The position numbers were made by a program, and so were the translations under genes. Source: Chloroflexota bacterium (GTDB lineage Bacteria > Chloroflexota > Anaerolineae > Aggregatilineales > Phototrophicaceae). Taken from it: a stretch of 32,232 nt of DNA. This document shows, in pieces, positions 1 to 6,705 of the stretch. The notes beneath the pieces are model-generated. The model searched no databases. It was not told where the DNA came from and saw only the letters and a list, made by a program, of their open reading frames with translations. Within the stretch, counting starts at the first letter, position 1; each line of letters starts with the position of its first letter. The stretch is from contig JAPOOU010000286.1 of NCBI GenBank assembly GCA_026713245.1, forward strand, positions 1-32,232. Reading direction: 5' to 3'.

Positions 1-134
1 CGTTTGCCGTCAACATCCCAGATGTACTGATCTTTGGCGTGGTCAACCACCAGCGGGCTGTCGCCGTGATAGGGCGTGGTCGCCGGGAACATCACTTGCT
101 TGTAGCGCTCAAGTATCTCTGTCGAGGTGCTCAT
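1..134 (-). CDS. Class III (omega-amino acid) aminotransferase, N-terminal fragment
   Basis: The minus strand opens with ATG at 134 and stays open to the window edge (44 codons). The peptide begins MSTSTEILERYKQVMFPATT and continues with a YHGDSPLVVDHAKDQYIWDVDG stretch split here only by reading order. The 'hG..PlvvdhAkG.yiwDvDGk' pattern is the typical start of PLP-dependent class III aminotransferases, the group that includes beta-alanine:pyruvate and GABA transaminases. A GGGAG-type ribosome site precedes the ATG. The active-site Lys lies outside the window, so substrate cannot be read directly. It diverges from a malonate/methylmalonate-semialdehyde dehydrogenase and sits near beta-ureidopropionase and dihydropyrimidinase, so a beta-alanine transaminase role is a reasonable inference. 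Other omega-amino acid substrates remain possible. Confidence 0.75.
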   Translation of the reverse strand, partial: MSTSTEILERYKQVMFPATTPYHGDSPLVVDHAKDQYIWDVDGK

Positions 135-222
135 CCATGTTCTCCCGTATTCCGCATTTGATTGCCGACTTTGTCATCGCTGATCGATTTGACGCTTGCG
201 TTATGCGCGCAAAATCGCCTAT

Positions 223-250
223 AGTATAATATATTCCAACAATGTGTCTA
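223..250 (-). promoter_or_regulatory. Putative sigma-70 promoter of the aminotransferase gene
   Basis: On the minus strand, TAGACA (245-250) and TATACT (223-228) are separated by 16 bp. Each differs by one base from the sigma-70 consensus hexamers. Transcription would begin near 215, about 80 nt before the aminotransferase ATG. The area is strikingly AT-rich compared with its surroundings. The call rests on sequence pattern only. Confidence 0.5.
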
Positions 251-270
251 ATTAAACGGATTGTTTTACT

Positions 271-288
271 ACACTTTGTACAAAATGT
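271..288. promoter_or_regulatory. Palindrome with TTTGTACAAA core, possible operator
   Basis: Positions 275-284 read TTTGTACAAA, a perfect 10-bp palindrome. Extending to 271-288 gives an 18-bp dyad with one mismatched pair. It lies about 20 bp upstream of the minus-strand -35 element of the aminotransferase gene and in the shared regulatory region with mmsA. TTGT/ACAA half-sites are typical of GntR-family operators, but the protein that binds here is not identified. Confidence 0.4.
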
Positions 289-406
289 GCGCAGGCTCAG
301 AGCGCGGTATCAAGGTCTAACTATGCGATCCGCGCTCAGTCGGCGACGGCGCCCGTCCGGGCCGGCGCGCGCGATGCCAACATCATACGGATTTTGACAA
401 GAATAC

Positions 407-416
407 ATTGTACAAT
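407..416. promoter_or_regulatory. Palindrome ATTGTACAAT, possible operator for mmsA
   Basis: ATTGTACAAT is a perfect 10-bp palindrome about 80 bp upstream of the mmsA start. It is a close relative of the palindrome centred at 279/280. Two such sites in one divergent intergenic region suggest a shared regulator for mmsA and the aminotransferase. A TTGACA lies at 394-399, but no -10 hexamer sits at the right distance. Confidence 0.4.
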
Positions 417-497
417 AGCTGCATGGCGTATCCAACTTTTGTACCGGTCTCGACAATTTTTCCATCAGAAGAACTGCCTTAGTGTGAGGAGCGATTC

Positions 498-1949
498 ATG
501 AGCAGGACCATCAAGAACTATATCGACGGCGATTGGGTGGAGTCAGGCGCATCGACCTTGATGCCGGTGCACGATCCGGCCAGCTGTGAACATCTCGCCG
601 ACTGCCCGGATTCAACCGCGGCCGATGTTGATCTGGCTGTAGGGGCCGCCAAGGCGGCCTTCGACGAATGGCGCGGCACCCCGGTTCTGGTGCGCGCGCA
701 ATACATGCACCATTTCAAAGTCATGGTCGAGGACAATTTTGAAGAGGTCTCGCGGATCGTCGTCAAGGAACACGGCAAGACCATGGACGAAGCCCGCGGA
801 GAAGTGCGGCGGGGCATCGAAAGCATCGACTTCGCCATGAGCGTACCGGTCCTCATGCGCAGCGATGGCTTGGAAGACATCAGTTCCGGCATCGACGAGA
901 CGACCGTCCGCCAGCCGGCCGGCGTCTTCGCCGCGATAACGCCTTTCAACTTTCCCCTTATGGTGCCGCTCTGGTTCTTGCCCACCGCCATCACCTGCGG
1001 CAACACCTTCATATTGAAGCCATCGCCCCAGACGCCCCTGAGCACCGAATTCCTGTTCGAAATGCTCGACGAACTGGACTTTCCGGAGGGCGTGGTCAAT
1101 CTTGTGAACGGCGCCGTTCCATCGGCGACGGCGCTGATGGAACATCCCGATGTAACCGGCGTCTCCTTCGTTGGATCGAGCGCTGTGGCGAAGATCATCT
1201 ATGAAACTTGCACCCGCAACGGAAAACGCGTACAAGCGCAGGGCGGCGCCAAGAATTACATCGCCGTGATGCCCGATGCCGATATCGAAGCCAGCGTGAA
1301 GAACATCCTGGGCGCGGCCTACGGCTGCGCCGGTCAACGTTGCCTGGCCGCTGCCGTGGCAGTTGGCGTCGGCGACGCCTACGACGCCCTGAAAGACGAA
1401 CTGGCAAAACAGGTCGCCAACCTCAAGGTCGGCTATGGCTTGGATGAAACCACGCAGATGGGCACTGTCATCAGCGACAGCGCCAAGGAACGCATCGAAT
1501 CCATGATCGCGCAGAGCGCGACTGAGGGCGCGGACGTGGTTGTGGACGGACGCGACTTCAATGTCGCCGGCTATGAGAAGGGCTCTTGGGTCGGCCCCAC
1601 CTTGATCGCTGACGTTCAGCCGGATACGACTATGGCGAATGAAGAAGTCTTCGGTCCGGTCCTGGCGCTGATGAAGGCCGATAGCTTTGACGACGCCGTC
1701 GATATCATCAACCAGAGCCGCTATGGCAATGCCGCCAGCATCTTTACCAGCAACGGCAAAAACGCGCGCGAGTTCAAGTACAACGTCAATGCCGGCAATA
1801 TCGGCGTCAACATCGGTGTGGCGGCGCCTTCGGCATCCTTCCCCTTCGGCGGGCAAAAGGATTCCTTCTTCGGTGATCTGCACGGACAGGGTATGGATTC
1901 GATCGAGTTTTACACCGAGCGCAAAATCGTCATTGAAAGATGGGTATAG
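498..1949 (+). CDS. mmsA: CoA-acylating (methyl)malonate-semialdehyde dehydrogenase
   Basis: A 483-residue ALDH-superfamily enzyme expected to convert malonate or methylmalonate semialdehyde, with CoA and NAD+, to acetyl-CoA or propionyl-CoA plus CO2. Visible motifs are TPFNFP (about 148-153), the LKPSP lysine K174, the nucleotide-site GVSFVGSS (221-228), and the catalytic cysteine C282 in AGQRC. NEEVFGPVL follows later. The family-specific GGAKN stretch (249-253) replaces the ELGGK catalytic-Glu motif of ordinary ALDHs, which supports the MMSDH (ALDH6) subgroup over other aldehyde dehydrogenases. GAGGAG sits 9 bp upstream of the ATG. The divergent transaminase and the downstream beta-ureidopropionase and dihydropyrimidinase suggest its job is to finish beta-alanine catabolism. 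A role in valine or inositol catabolism cannot be excluded. Confidence 0.9.
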   Translation: MSRTIKNYIDGDWVESGASTLMPVHDPASCEHLADCPDSTAADVDLAVGAAKAAFDEWRGTPVLVRAQYMHHFKVMVEDNFEEVSRIVVKEHGKTMDEARGEVRRGIESIDFAMSVPVLMRSDGLEDISSGIDETTVRQPAGVFAAITPFNFPLMVPLWFLPTAITCGNTFILKPSPQTPLSTEFLFEMLDELDFPEGVVNLVNGAVPSATALMEHPDVTGVSFVGSSAVAKIIYETCTRNGKRVQAQGGAKNYIAVMPDADIEASVKNILGAAYGCAGQRCLAAAVAVGVGDAYDALKDELAKQVANLKVGYGLDETTQMGTVISDSAKERIESMIAQSATEGADVVVDGRDFNVAGYEKGSWVGPTLIADVQPDTTMANEEVFGPVLALMKADSFDDAVDIINQSRYGNAASIFTSNGKNAREFKYNVNAGNIGVNIGVAAPSASFPFGGQKDSFFGDLHGQGMDSIEFYTERKIVIERWV

Positions 1950-1957
1950 GGTTGTCG

Positions 1958-2308
1958 ATGTCATCACTGAACACCTTCGGCGCGATCCTCAGCTACGCCG
2001 CCGAAATGGAAGGGCAATTGCGGGACTATTACGCGGGTATCGGCAACGCCGAGCGCGCCAAGACCGCCGATAAACGCCGGATCAAGCTGGAACGCGTCCG
2101 CCGGGAAAATGTGGTAGAGATCACGCTGGAGCCGATCGAGGGGTTGGACGCGGCGGATTACGCGCTCGACCTGGCTGATGTTTCCGCGGAGGGACAAGCC
2201 GCCGTGGAAAACATCGCCGCGCGCTTTTATCGCGACGTGGCGCCGAAGATCAACGTCCGCGCCGCGCAGCGCGCCCTGGAGCGCTGCGGCCGCGAGCACG
2301 CGGGATAA
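1958..2308 (+). CDS. Small uncharacterised protein (116 aa)
   Basis: I do not recognise this protein. It is helical and charged, with an N-terminal stretch (AAEMEGQLRDYYAGIG) faintly like one helix of a four-helix bundle, and RIKLERVRREN in the middle. There is no signal peptide or membrane segment. An in-frame ATG at 1940 would overlap the end of mmsA and has no good ribosome site. The ATG at 1958 follows AGGG with 6 bp spacing and is preferred. The close spacing after mmsA (8 bp) implies co-transcription. It could be an accessory or stability factor for the dehydrogenase, but that is guesswork. Confidence 0.5.
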   Translation: MSSLNTFGAILSYAAEMEGQLRDYYAGIGNAERAKTADKRRIKLERVRRENVVEITLEPIEGLDAADYALDLADVSAEGQAAVENIAARFYRDVAPKINVRAAQRALERCGREHAG

Positions 2309-2370
2309 GGCGATGAGAATATGAATTGCATGGAGCGGCTTGGCGAACCGCCCCGATCATGGAGATAAGG

Positions 2371-2661
2371 ATGAAGACAATAGAAAGCATCAATTTGATC
2401 TACCGCGATCCGAAACTGCGCGGCGGGCGTCCCTGCATTGTCGGCGCCGGTCTGCGCGTAATGGACATCGTAATGGAGCAGCAGTACGGCGAGAGAGAAC
2501 CCGAGAGCATTGCCGCGCTTTATGAAATCCCAATCTCGGAAGTGTATGCTTCGCTTGCCTATTATCACCAACACAAGAATGAAATCGACAGTGACATTCA
2601 AAGAGATGACGACTACATCAGACGGGTGAAGGCCGAGACAGTTGGCCCTCAATCAGATTAG
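2371..2661 (+). CDS. DUF433 family antitoxin-like protein
   Basis: A 96-residue protein with the DUF433 pattern: an INLIYRDPKLRGGRPCIVGAG start in which 'rGGrPcI.G.glrV.dI' is diagnostic. This is followed by a small helix-turn-helix-like part with P(E)SIAALYEIPISEVYASLAYY. Such proteins act as the antitoxin partner of DUF5615 PIN-like proteins. GGAG at 2361-2364 places the start at 2371; upstream in-frame ATGs at 2326 and 2359 are less likely. Its stop overlaps by 20 bp a TTG-started DUF5615 reading frame that is broken. It is therefore an orphaned antitoxin unless it acts on the second pair next door, to which it is clearly paralogous. Confidence 0.8.
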   Translation: MKTIESINLIYRDPKLRGGRPCIVGAGLRVMDIVMEQQYGEREPESIAALYEIPISEVYASLAYYHQHKNEIDSDIQRDDDYIRRVKAETVGPQSD

Positions 2662-2951
2662 GTATTTCATGGACGAAAACATGCCGCCTAGCGTAGCCCG
2701 CCAATTGAAAGCGAGTGGCATTGATGTCTCGTCGGTACATGAATTAAAGATATTCAACGAGGATGACCCAAACTTGCTGGAATTAGCCACTGAAGAATAC
2801 CGTGTGATTTGTACCCGTGATGCCGATTAGGTGAGAATGCCGCGAGCGGGTGAGCAACATGCTGGTATAGTTTTCTTCGAAAAAGGGCCAGCGCAATATC
2901 GGCTACAAGGTACGAAGTCTGCGCGAAATTGCTGATAACAGCTATGCGTAA
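2642..2951 (+). pseudogene. Decayed DUF5615 PIN-like toxin
   Basis: The frame starts at TTG 2642, overlapping the antitoxin stop, and encodes YFMDENMPPSVARQLKASGI and then CTRDAD before a TAG at 2828-2830. Aligned with the intact paralogue at 3610-3948, the TAG replaces the Phe codon of the CTKDSDF motif. The same frame then continues with HAGIVFFEKGPAQ, matching HDGIAFFPDNSAS. Near 2894 the match jumps one base into another frame reading NIGYKVRSLREIADN, matching SIGYIVEALQQVHRN, and ends at TAA 2949-2951. One nonsense codon and one frameshift thus inactivate the toxin. Sequencing error could explain one lesion but is less likely to explain both. Confidence 0.75.
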
Positions 2952-3017
2952 GAAATGAGAAACCTTGTCGAGTTTCGCTAGCGCCGGAAAGAATTACGGG
3001 AGAAAGCAGAGTATGAC

Positions 3018-3623
3018 ATGGCGCGCGTAATAGAAAGCATCAATTTGATATGGCGCAGGCCCGGCTGCCGCGGCGGCCGAGCCACATTGATTGGCAGAGG
3101 ACTCAAAGTCAAATTCATCGTGGCGGACTATCTCGATGAAGAGCATTGCCCAAGCCCCGAAACAATCGCCCAGCGATATTCCGCCACGCTGCCGCAGGTC
3201 TACGCGGCGCTCGCCTACTATTACGAGAATAAGTCCGAAATCGACGAAGAAATCGACGCCGATCACCGCTTCAAGGATCTTTTGGACGCGCAAGGACCGG
3301 ACGCCGCCTTGGCGTCATTGCCCCCGCCAGTCGAGTTGGACAAGCCGGTCATTGAAAGCCTGCATCTAATCAGCCGCGACACCGACCGCTACCATGGCAG
3401 CCCCTGCATCGACGGCACATCAGTTCGTGTCGCCGATGTGGTCCTGGCTTGGCGCTACAGAGAAATCGATCCGCAACGCATCGCTGAGAAATATGACCTA
3501 TCGCTTAGCCAGGTCTTCGGCGCATTGGCTTACTACCATGAACGCCAAACCGAGATTGACGCTGAAATCGAATATGAGCGCTATCTGAAAGAGAGGCAGG
3601 AGGCGGGGCTTGTCCCAGTCTAA
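3018..3623 (+). CDS. Tandem double-DUF433 antitoxin-like protein
   Basis: A 201-residue protein with two complete DUF433 units. Unit 1 (about 4-80) has ESINLIWRRPGCRGGRATLI and AALAYYYENKSEID. Unit 2 (about 110-190) has ESLHLISRDTDRYHGSPCID and GALAYYHERQTEID. The pair is joined by a proline-rich linker (PPPVELDKP). DUF433 proteins usually have one unit of roughly 75-110 residues, so this is an internal duplication or fusion. The start at 3018 follows a GGGAG/GAG-rich stretch. Its end overlaps by 14 bp the TTG start of an intact DUF5615 protein, the usual antitoxin-toxin coupling. The first-unit DNA near 3028 is nearly identical to the start of the neighbouring antitoxin near 2381, so the two modules arose by duplication. 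Confidence 0.8.
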   Translation: MARVIESINLIWRRPGCRGGRATLIGRGLKVKFIVADYLDEEHCPSPETIAQRYSATLPQVYAALAYYYENKSEIDEEIDADHRFKDLLDAQGPDAALASLPPPVELDKPVIESLHLISRDTDRYHGSPCIDGTSVRVADVVLAWRYREIDPQRIAEKYDLSLSQVFGALAYYHERQTEIDAEIEYERYLKERQEAGLVPV

Positions 3624-3948
3624 GCTCCGCTTCTACCTAGACGAGAATATGGACCCGGAAATCGCGGAACAATTGCGGCGGCGCGGAATAGATGTCTTAA
3701 CGGCGCGGGACGCCAGCCTGCTCAAGGTTTCTGATGGTGTGCAGCTGCGCTACGCCGCGGCTCACGGTCGCGTGCTCTGTACCAAAGACTCGGACTTTGC
3801 CAATACAGCCAATTGGAATGTTGAGCACGACGGCATCGCCTTCTTCCCTGATAACAGCGCATCGATTGGATATATTGTCGAAGCCCTGCAGCAAGTCCAC
3901 CGCAACGAATCCCCTGAGAGCATGAAGAACAGTCTCAGATACGTGTAA
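3610..3948 (+). CDS. DUF5615 PIN-like toxin/nuclease
   Basis: A 112-residue protein of the DUF5615 PIN-like family. It begins with LRFYLDENMDPEIAEQLRRR, where the D-E-N acidic pair is the first metal-site motif. It continues GIDVLTARD, then VLCTKDSDF, the second acidic cluster, and HDGIAFF. These acidic positions match PIN-type RNase active sites, so RNA cleavage is the expected activity but is not shown for this protein. TTG start and 14-bp overlap with the upstream double-DUF433 gene indicate translational coupling. The likely role is the toxin of a type II-like toxin-antitoxin pair. Full length and no lesions, unlike its upstream paralogue. Confidence 0.8.
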   Translation: MSQSKLRFYLDENMDPEIAEQLRRRGIDVLTARDASLLKVSDGVQLRYAAAHGRVLCTKDSDFANTANWNVEHDGIAFFPDNSASIGYIVEALQQVHRNESPESMKNSLRYV

Positions 3949-3972
3949 CCTGCAAGAGAAAGGACCATCTAT

Positions 3973-4836
3973 ATGACCGGCAAGCGAATCGTGCGCGGCG
4001 CCCTCCTGCAAGCGACATGGACCGGCGACAAGCAATCCATGATCGAGAAGCACATCGACTACACTCGCAAGGCCGCCGACCAGGGCGCGCAGATCATGTG
4101 CTATCAAGAACTGTTTTATGGACCTTATTTCTGTCAGGTGCAAGATCCGCAGTTTTTTGCATTTACCGAAGAGATCCCGGACGGTCCCACCACCCAGCGC
4201 TTTTGCAAGCTGGCGCAGGAACTGAATATGGTGCTGGTCGTGCCGCTCTACGAACGCGACGGCGTCGGCGTATATTACAACACGGCCGCAGTCATCGACG
4301 CCGACGGCAGCTACCTGGGAAAGTACCGCAAGACGCATATCCCGCACCTGCCCGGCTTTTGGGAGAAATTCTATTTCCGTCCCGGCAACCTGGGCTATCC
4401 AGTCTTTGATACCGCCGTGGGCAAGGTGGGCGTTTATATCTGCCACGACCGGCACTTCCCCGAAGGCGCGCGCGCATTGGGCTTGAAGGGCGCGGAAATG
4501 GTCTTCATACCCTCCGCGACATCGCGCGGCTTGAGCCAGCACCTGTGGCGTATCGAGCAGACTTCGCACGCGATCTTCAATAGCTATTATGTCGGAACAA
4601 TTAACCGCGTTGGCATTGAAGAGCACGGCGACGACGACTTCTACGGCGAGAGTTATTTCTGTGATCCCAAGGGACAATTCATCGGCGATCTGGGCAGCGC
4701 CTATGACGAAGAACTGATCGTCCGGGATATGGACCTCGACGTGATACAAGAAGTCCGCGATACCTGGCATTTCTATTTCAACCGCCGTCCAGATCAATAC
4801 GAAACCCTGGTGCAGGATACGGTGCCGACTAATTAG
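3973..4836 (+). CDS. Beta-ureidopropionase-like carbon-nitrogen hydrolase
   Basis: A 287-residue nitrilase-superfamily enzyme. The catalytic triad is visible: E46 (CYQELF), K120 (YRKTHIP) and C157 (YICHDRHFPEGAR). Downstream, IFIPSAT-type text, SQHLWRIEQTSHA and INRVG follow the pattern of N-carbamoyl-beta-alanine amidohydrolases more closely than that of generic nitrilases. The C-terminus has RDTWHFYFNRRPDQYE, also typical. The reaction expected is N-carbamoyl-beta-alanine to beta-alanine, CO2 and ammonia in the cytoplasm. Context with dihydropyrimidinase, a class III transaminase and semialdehyde dehydrogenase fits the reductive pyrimidine pathway. N-carbamoylputrescine amidase or an N-carbamoyl amino acid hydrolase are the alternatives. 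AAAGGA lies about 10 bp before the start. Confidence 0.85.
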   Translation: MTGKRIVRGALLQATWTGDKQSMIEKHIDYTRKAADQGAQIMCYQELFYGPYFCQVQDPQFFAFTEEIPDGPTTQRFCKLAQELNMVLVVPLYERDGVGVYYNTAAVIDADGSYLGKYRKTHIPHLPGFWEKFYFRPGNLGYPVFDTAVGKVGVYICHDRHFPEGARALGLKGAEMVFIPSATSRGLSQHLWRIEQTSHAIFNSYYVGTINRVGIEEHGDDDFYGESYFCDPKGQFIGDLGSAYDEELIVRDMDLDVIQEVRDTWHFYFNRRPDQYETLVQDTVPTN

Positions 4837-4837
4837 T

Positions 4838-4868
4838 CCCCACCCCAAGATGAGGGAGGGGCTTTTCC
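4838..4868 (+). terminator. Possible Rho-independent terminator
   Basis: CCCCACCC and GGGAGGGG can pair around a short loop with one A/A mismatch, followed by CTTTTCC. It begins two bases after the beta-ureidopropionase stop. The T-tract is short, so it may only attenuate transcription into the oxidoreductase gene. Confidence 0.4.
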
Positions 4869-4950
4869 GGCATACCCGCCGACGCCTTCTCCGATTCACA
4901 CTTTATAAGTGATGGGGGTGGACAAGGCGACATTTTTAGGGAGCGACAAC

Positions 4951-5946
4951 ATGGATTTTGGCATTACTTTCAAAGGCGATATTTCCCCGAAGCGCACAGT
5001 GGCGCTGTGCAAGCAAGCCGAGGTCGCCGGATTCAAATACGGCTGGTTCTTCGATTCGCATGTGCTGTGGCGCGAATGCTATTTGACCATGGCCCTGTGT
5101 ATGGCCAACACCGACGACATGATCTACGGACCGCTGGTGACCAATCCGGGTGTGCGGGAATGGTCCGTGGCGGCCAGCATGTACGCCACGCTGGCCGTGC
5201 AAAGCGGCAACCGCATCGAGGTCGGCATCGGCCGCGGCGACAGCTCGCGGCGCATGCTGGGCAAAAAGCCCATGACTGTAGCCAATATGGAACGTTTTAC
5301 CGACGTCTTGCGCGGCCTGGTCCGCGGCGACGAAGTCGCTTACGATGACACATCGGCGCGATTCCCCTGGGCGAACGGCTATGAGATACCGATCTGGATC
5401 GCGGCTTATGGACCAAAAGCGCTGGCGGGCGCCGGCCGCGCCGGCGACGGCCTGGTGATTCAGCTTGCGGACCCGGGACTGGTCAAGTGGTTCTCTGAAC
5501 AGGCGATCGCTGGCGGCGAGGCGGCAGGAGTGGACATGTCAGATTACCAGATCATGTCGGCGGCGCCGGTCTGGATCGGGGATATGGACACGGCGCGGGA
5601 TCAAACGCGCTGGTTCCCGGCCATGGTGGGCAATCATGTGGCCGATATCGTCGAGCGCTATGGCATGGACAGTCCGGATATTCCCGAGAGCTTGACCGCC
5701 TACATTGAAGGACGCAAGGGTTACGACTACAAAGAACACGCCGACAAGGACGCGGAGCACCTCGACTTTATCACGGAAGACATCGTCGACGCCTTTGGCA
5801 TCCTGGGAAGCGTCGACGACCACATCGCCAAGCTCAAGGACTTGGAAGCCGCCGGCGTGACGCAGTTCAACATTTACCTGATGTGTGGTGAAGAAGAGCG
5901 CATCGTGGCAGAATACGGAGAGAAGATCATCCCGGCCTTTCGCTAA
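4951..5946 (+). CDS. Luciferase-like (LLM class) F420/flavin-dependent oxidoreductase
   Basis: A 331-residue bacterial luciferase-like monooxygenase-fold protein. Characteristic parts are MDFGITFKGD at the start, the AEVAGFKYGWFFDSH strand-helix (about 22-36), GPLVTNPGVREWSVAA, the RIEVGIGRGDSSRRMLG phosphate-binding region, PIWIAAYGPKALAGAGRAGDG, and a C-terminal GSVDDHIAKLKDLEAAGVTQF. It resembles F420-dependent LLM members found beside dihydropyrimidinase genes. Its substrate is unknown; oxidation or reduction of a pyrimidine-derived ring or an adjacent step is a guess from context. AGGGAG 7 bp before ATG 4951 favours this start over one at 4909. The last ~54 bp of this gene reappear three times downstream between Uma2 genes and before hydA. 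Confidence 0.8.
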   Translation: MDFGITFKGDISPKRTVALCKQAEVAGFKYGWFFDSHVLWRECYLTMALCMANTDDMIYGPLVTNPGVREWSVAASMYATLAVQSGNRIEVGIGRGDSSRRMLGKKPMTVANMERFTDVLRGLVRGDEVAYDDTSARFPWANGYEIPIWIAAYGPKALAGAGRAGDGLVIQLADPGLVKWFSEQAIAGGEAAGVDMSDYQIMSAAPVWIGDMDTARDQTRWFPAMVGNHVADIVERYGMDSPDIPESLTAYIEGRKGYDYKEHADKDAEHLDFITEDIVDAFGILGSVDDHIAKLKDLEAAGVTQFNIYLMCGEEERIVAEYGEKIIPAFR

Positions 5947-6046
5947 GGCGCAGAAGCAACTCTGGGAGGACAAAACGAATCATGGTTGTCGACAGCATCC
6001 GCCAGATGACGGTCGAAGAATATTTCGCCTTCGATGAAGCAAGCGA
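5893..6046 (+). repeat. Header repeat copy 1 of 659-bp tandem array
   Basis: This 154-bp block spans the end of the LLM oxidoreductase gene, the spacer with its GGGAGG ribosome site, and the first 21 codons of the first Uma2 gene. It recurs at 6552-6705 with two mismatches by eye, and at 7216-7364 with fewer than ten. Sequence similarity drops sharply just after the block, while the Uma2 bodies diverge. Confidence 0.85.
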
Positions 6047-6542
6047 GATTAGACATGAATATATTGACGGCGAGATAATCCCTATGACCGGTGGCACTAT
6101 TTACCACGGCATTATCATGGCGAACGCCAGCGGAGAACTCCGACAGTTCCTGAAAGGGAGTGATTGCCGGGTCATCAGCAGCGATATGCGCAACCGTGTC
6201 AACCCGACGCGATATGTTTACCCGGACTTTTGCGTCGTTTGCGGTAGGGCAGCGACAGATGAACGAGCGGTCACACTATGGAATCCCGCATTGATAGGAG
6301 AAGTCACCTCGCCGTCATCAATCGATCGTGACCGCGGAGAAAAGCGTCGGTTCTATCAAAGCATCGTCTCCTTGCAGATTTATCTGGTGATTGACCAACA
6401 TCGCGTGTACGTAGAATTGTACGAGCGCCAGGACGATGGCTGGCGGCGGCGCGAATACCGCGACCTGGAGGCGATAGTACCCCTAAAGATATTGGATTGC
6501 GATTTGCCACTAGCGGAAATCTACGCCGGCATCGAGATTTGA
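5982..6542 (+). CDS. Uma2 family PD-(D/E)XK endonuclease-like protein, tandem copy 1
   Basis: A 186-residue Uma2-domain protein, a family with a restriction-endonuclease-like fold and no settled function. Key positions match the PD-(D/E)XK pattern: E26/D29 region in HEYIDGE, P81-D82 (YPDF), E107 (IGEVTSPSS), a basic helix with K121, and IYLVID. It starts with ATG after GGGAGGAC. The first 21 codons are almost identical to those of the next two genes, after which identity falls strongly. It lies 35 bp after the LLM oxidoreductase and is probably read from the same transcript. Uma2 genes are often abundant in cyanobacteria and Chloroflexota; DNA cleavage is not demonstrated for this protein. 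Confidence 0.85.
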   Translation: MVVDSIRQMTVEEYFAFDEASEIRHEYIDGEIIPMTGGTIYHGIIMANASGELRQFLKGSDCRVISSDMRNRVNPTRYVYPDFCVVCGRAATDERAVTLWNPALIGEVTSPSSIDRDRGEKRRFYQSIVSLQIYLVIDQHRVYVELYERQDDGWRRREYRDLEAIVPLKILDCDLPLAEIYAGIEI

Positions 6543-6551
6543 CGGATTTAG

Positions 6552-6605
6552 GAAGAGCGCATCGTGGCAGAATACGGAGAGAAGATCATCCCGGCCTTTC
6601 GCTAA
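6552..6605 (+). pseudogene. 3' fragment of LLM oxidoreductase gene (copy 2)
   Basis: Eighteen codons reading EERIVAEYGEKIIPAFR and a stop, matching the end of the LLM gene at 5893-5946 essentially base for base. There is no start codon and an in-frame TAG lies directly upstream. It was carried along as part of the duplicated unit, which shows that the duplication began inside the oxidoreductase gene. Confidence 0.85.
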
Positions 6606-6705
6606 GGCGCAGAAGCAACTCAGGGAGGACAAAACGAATAATGGTTGTCGACAGCATCCGCCAGATGACGGTCGAAGAATATTTCGCCTTCGATGAAGCC
6701 AGCGA
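6552..6705 (+). repeat. Header repeat copy 2 of 659-bp tandem array
   Basis: Exactly 659 bp after copy 1. It includes the LLM gene tail, the GGGAGG ribosome site at about 6623-6628, and the first 21 codons of the second Uma2 gene. Only two differences from copy 1 are seen upstream of codon 18. Confidence 0.85.

Noticed and set aside
394..416. TTGACA and TACAAT as a promoter for mmsA
   Set aside because: Spacing is only 11 bp, too short for sigma-70; TACAAT is part of the ATTGTACAAT palindrome instead.
612..1967. Long minus-strand open frame (451 codons) opposite mmsA
   Set aside because: It lies fully opposite a clear dehydrogenase gene, and its composition (His, Asp and Gly rich) is that of an antisense shadow in GC-rich DNA.
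3697..4899. 400-codon minus-strand frame opposite the beta-ureidopropionase gene
   Set aside because: Antisense to a gene with a complete catalytic triad; no family pattern is visible.
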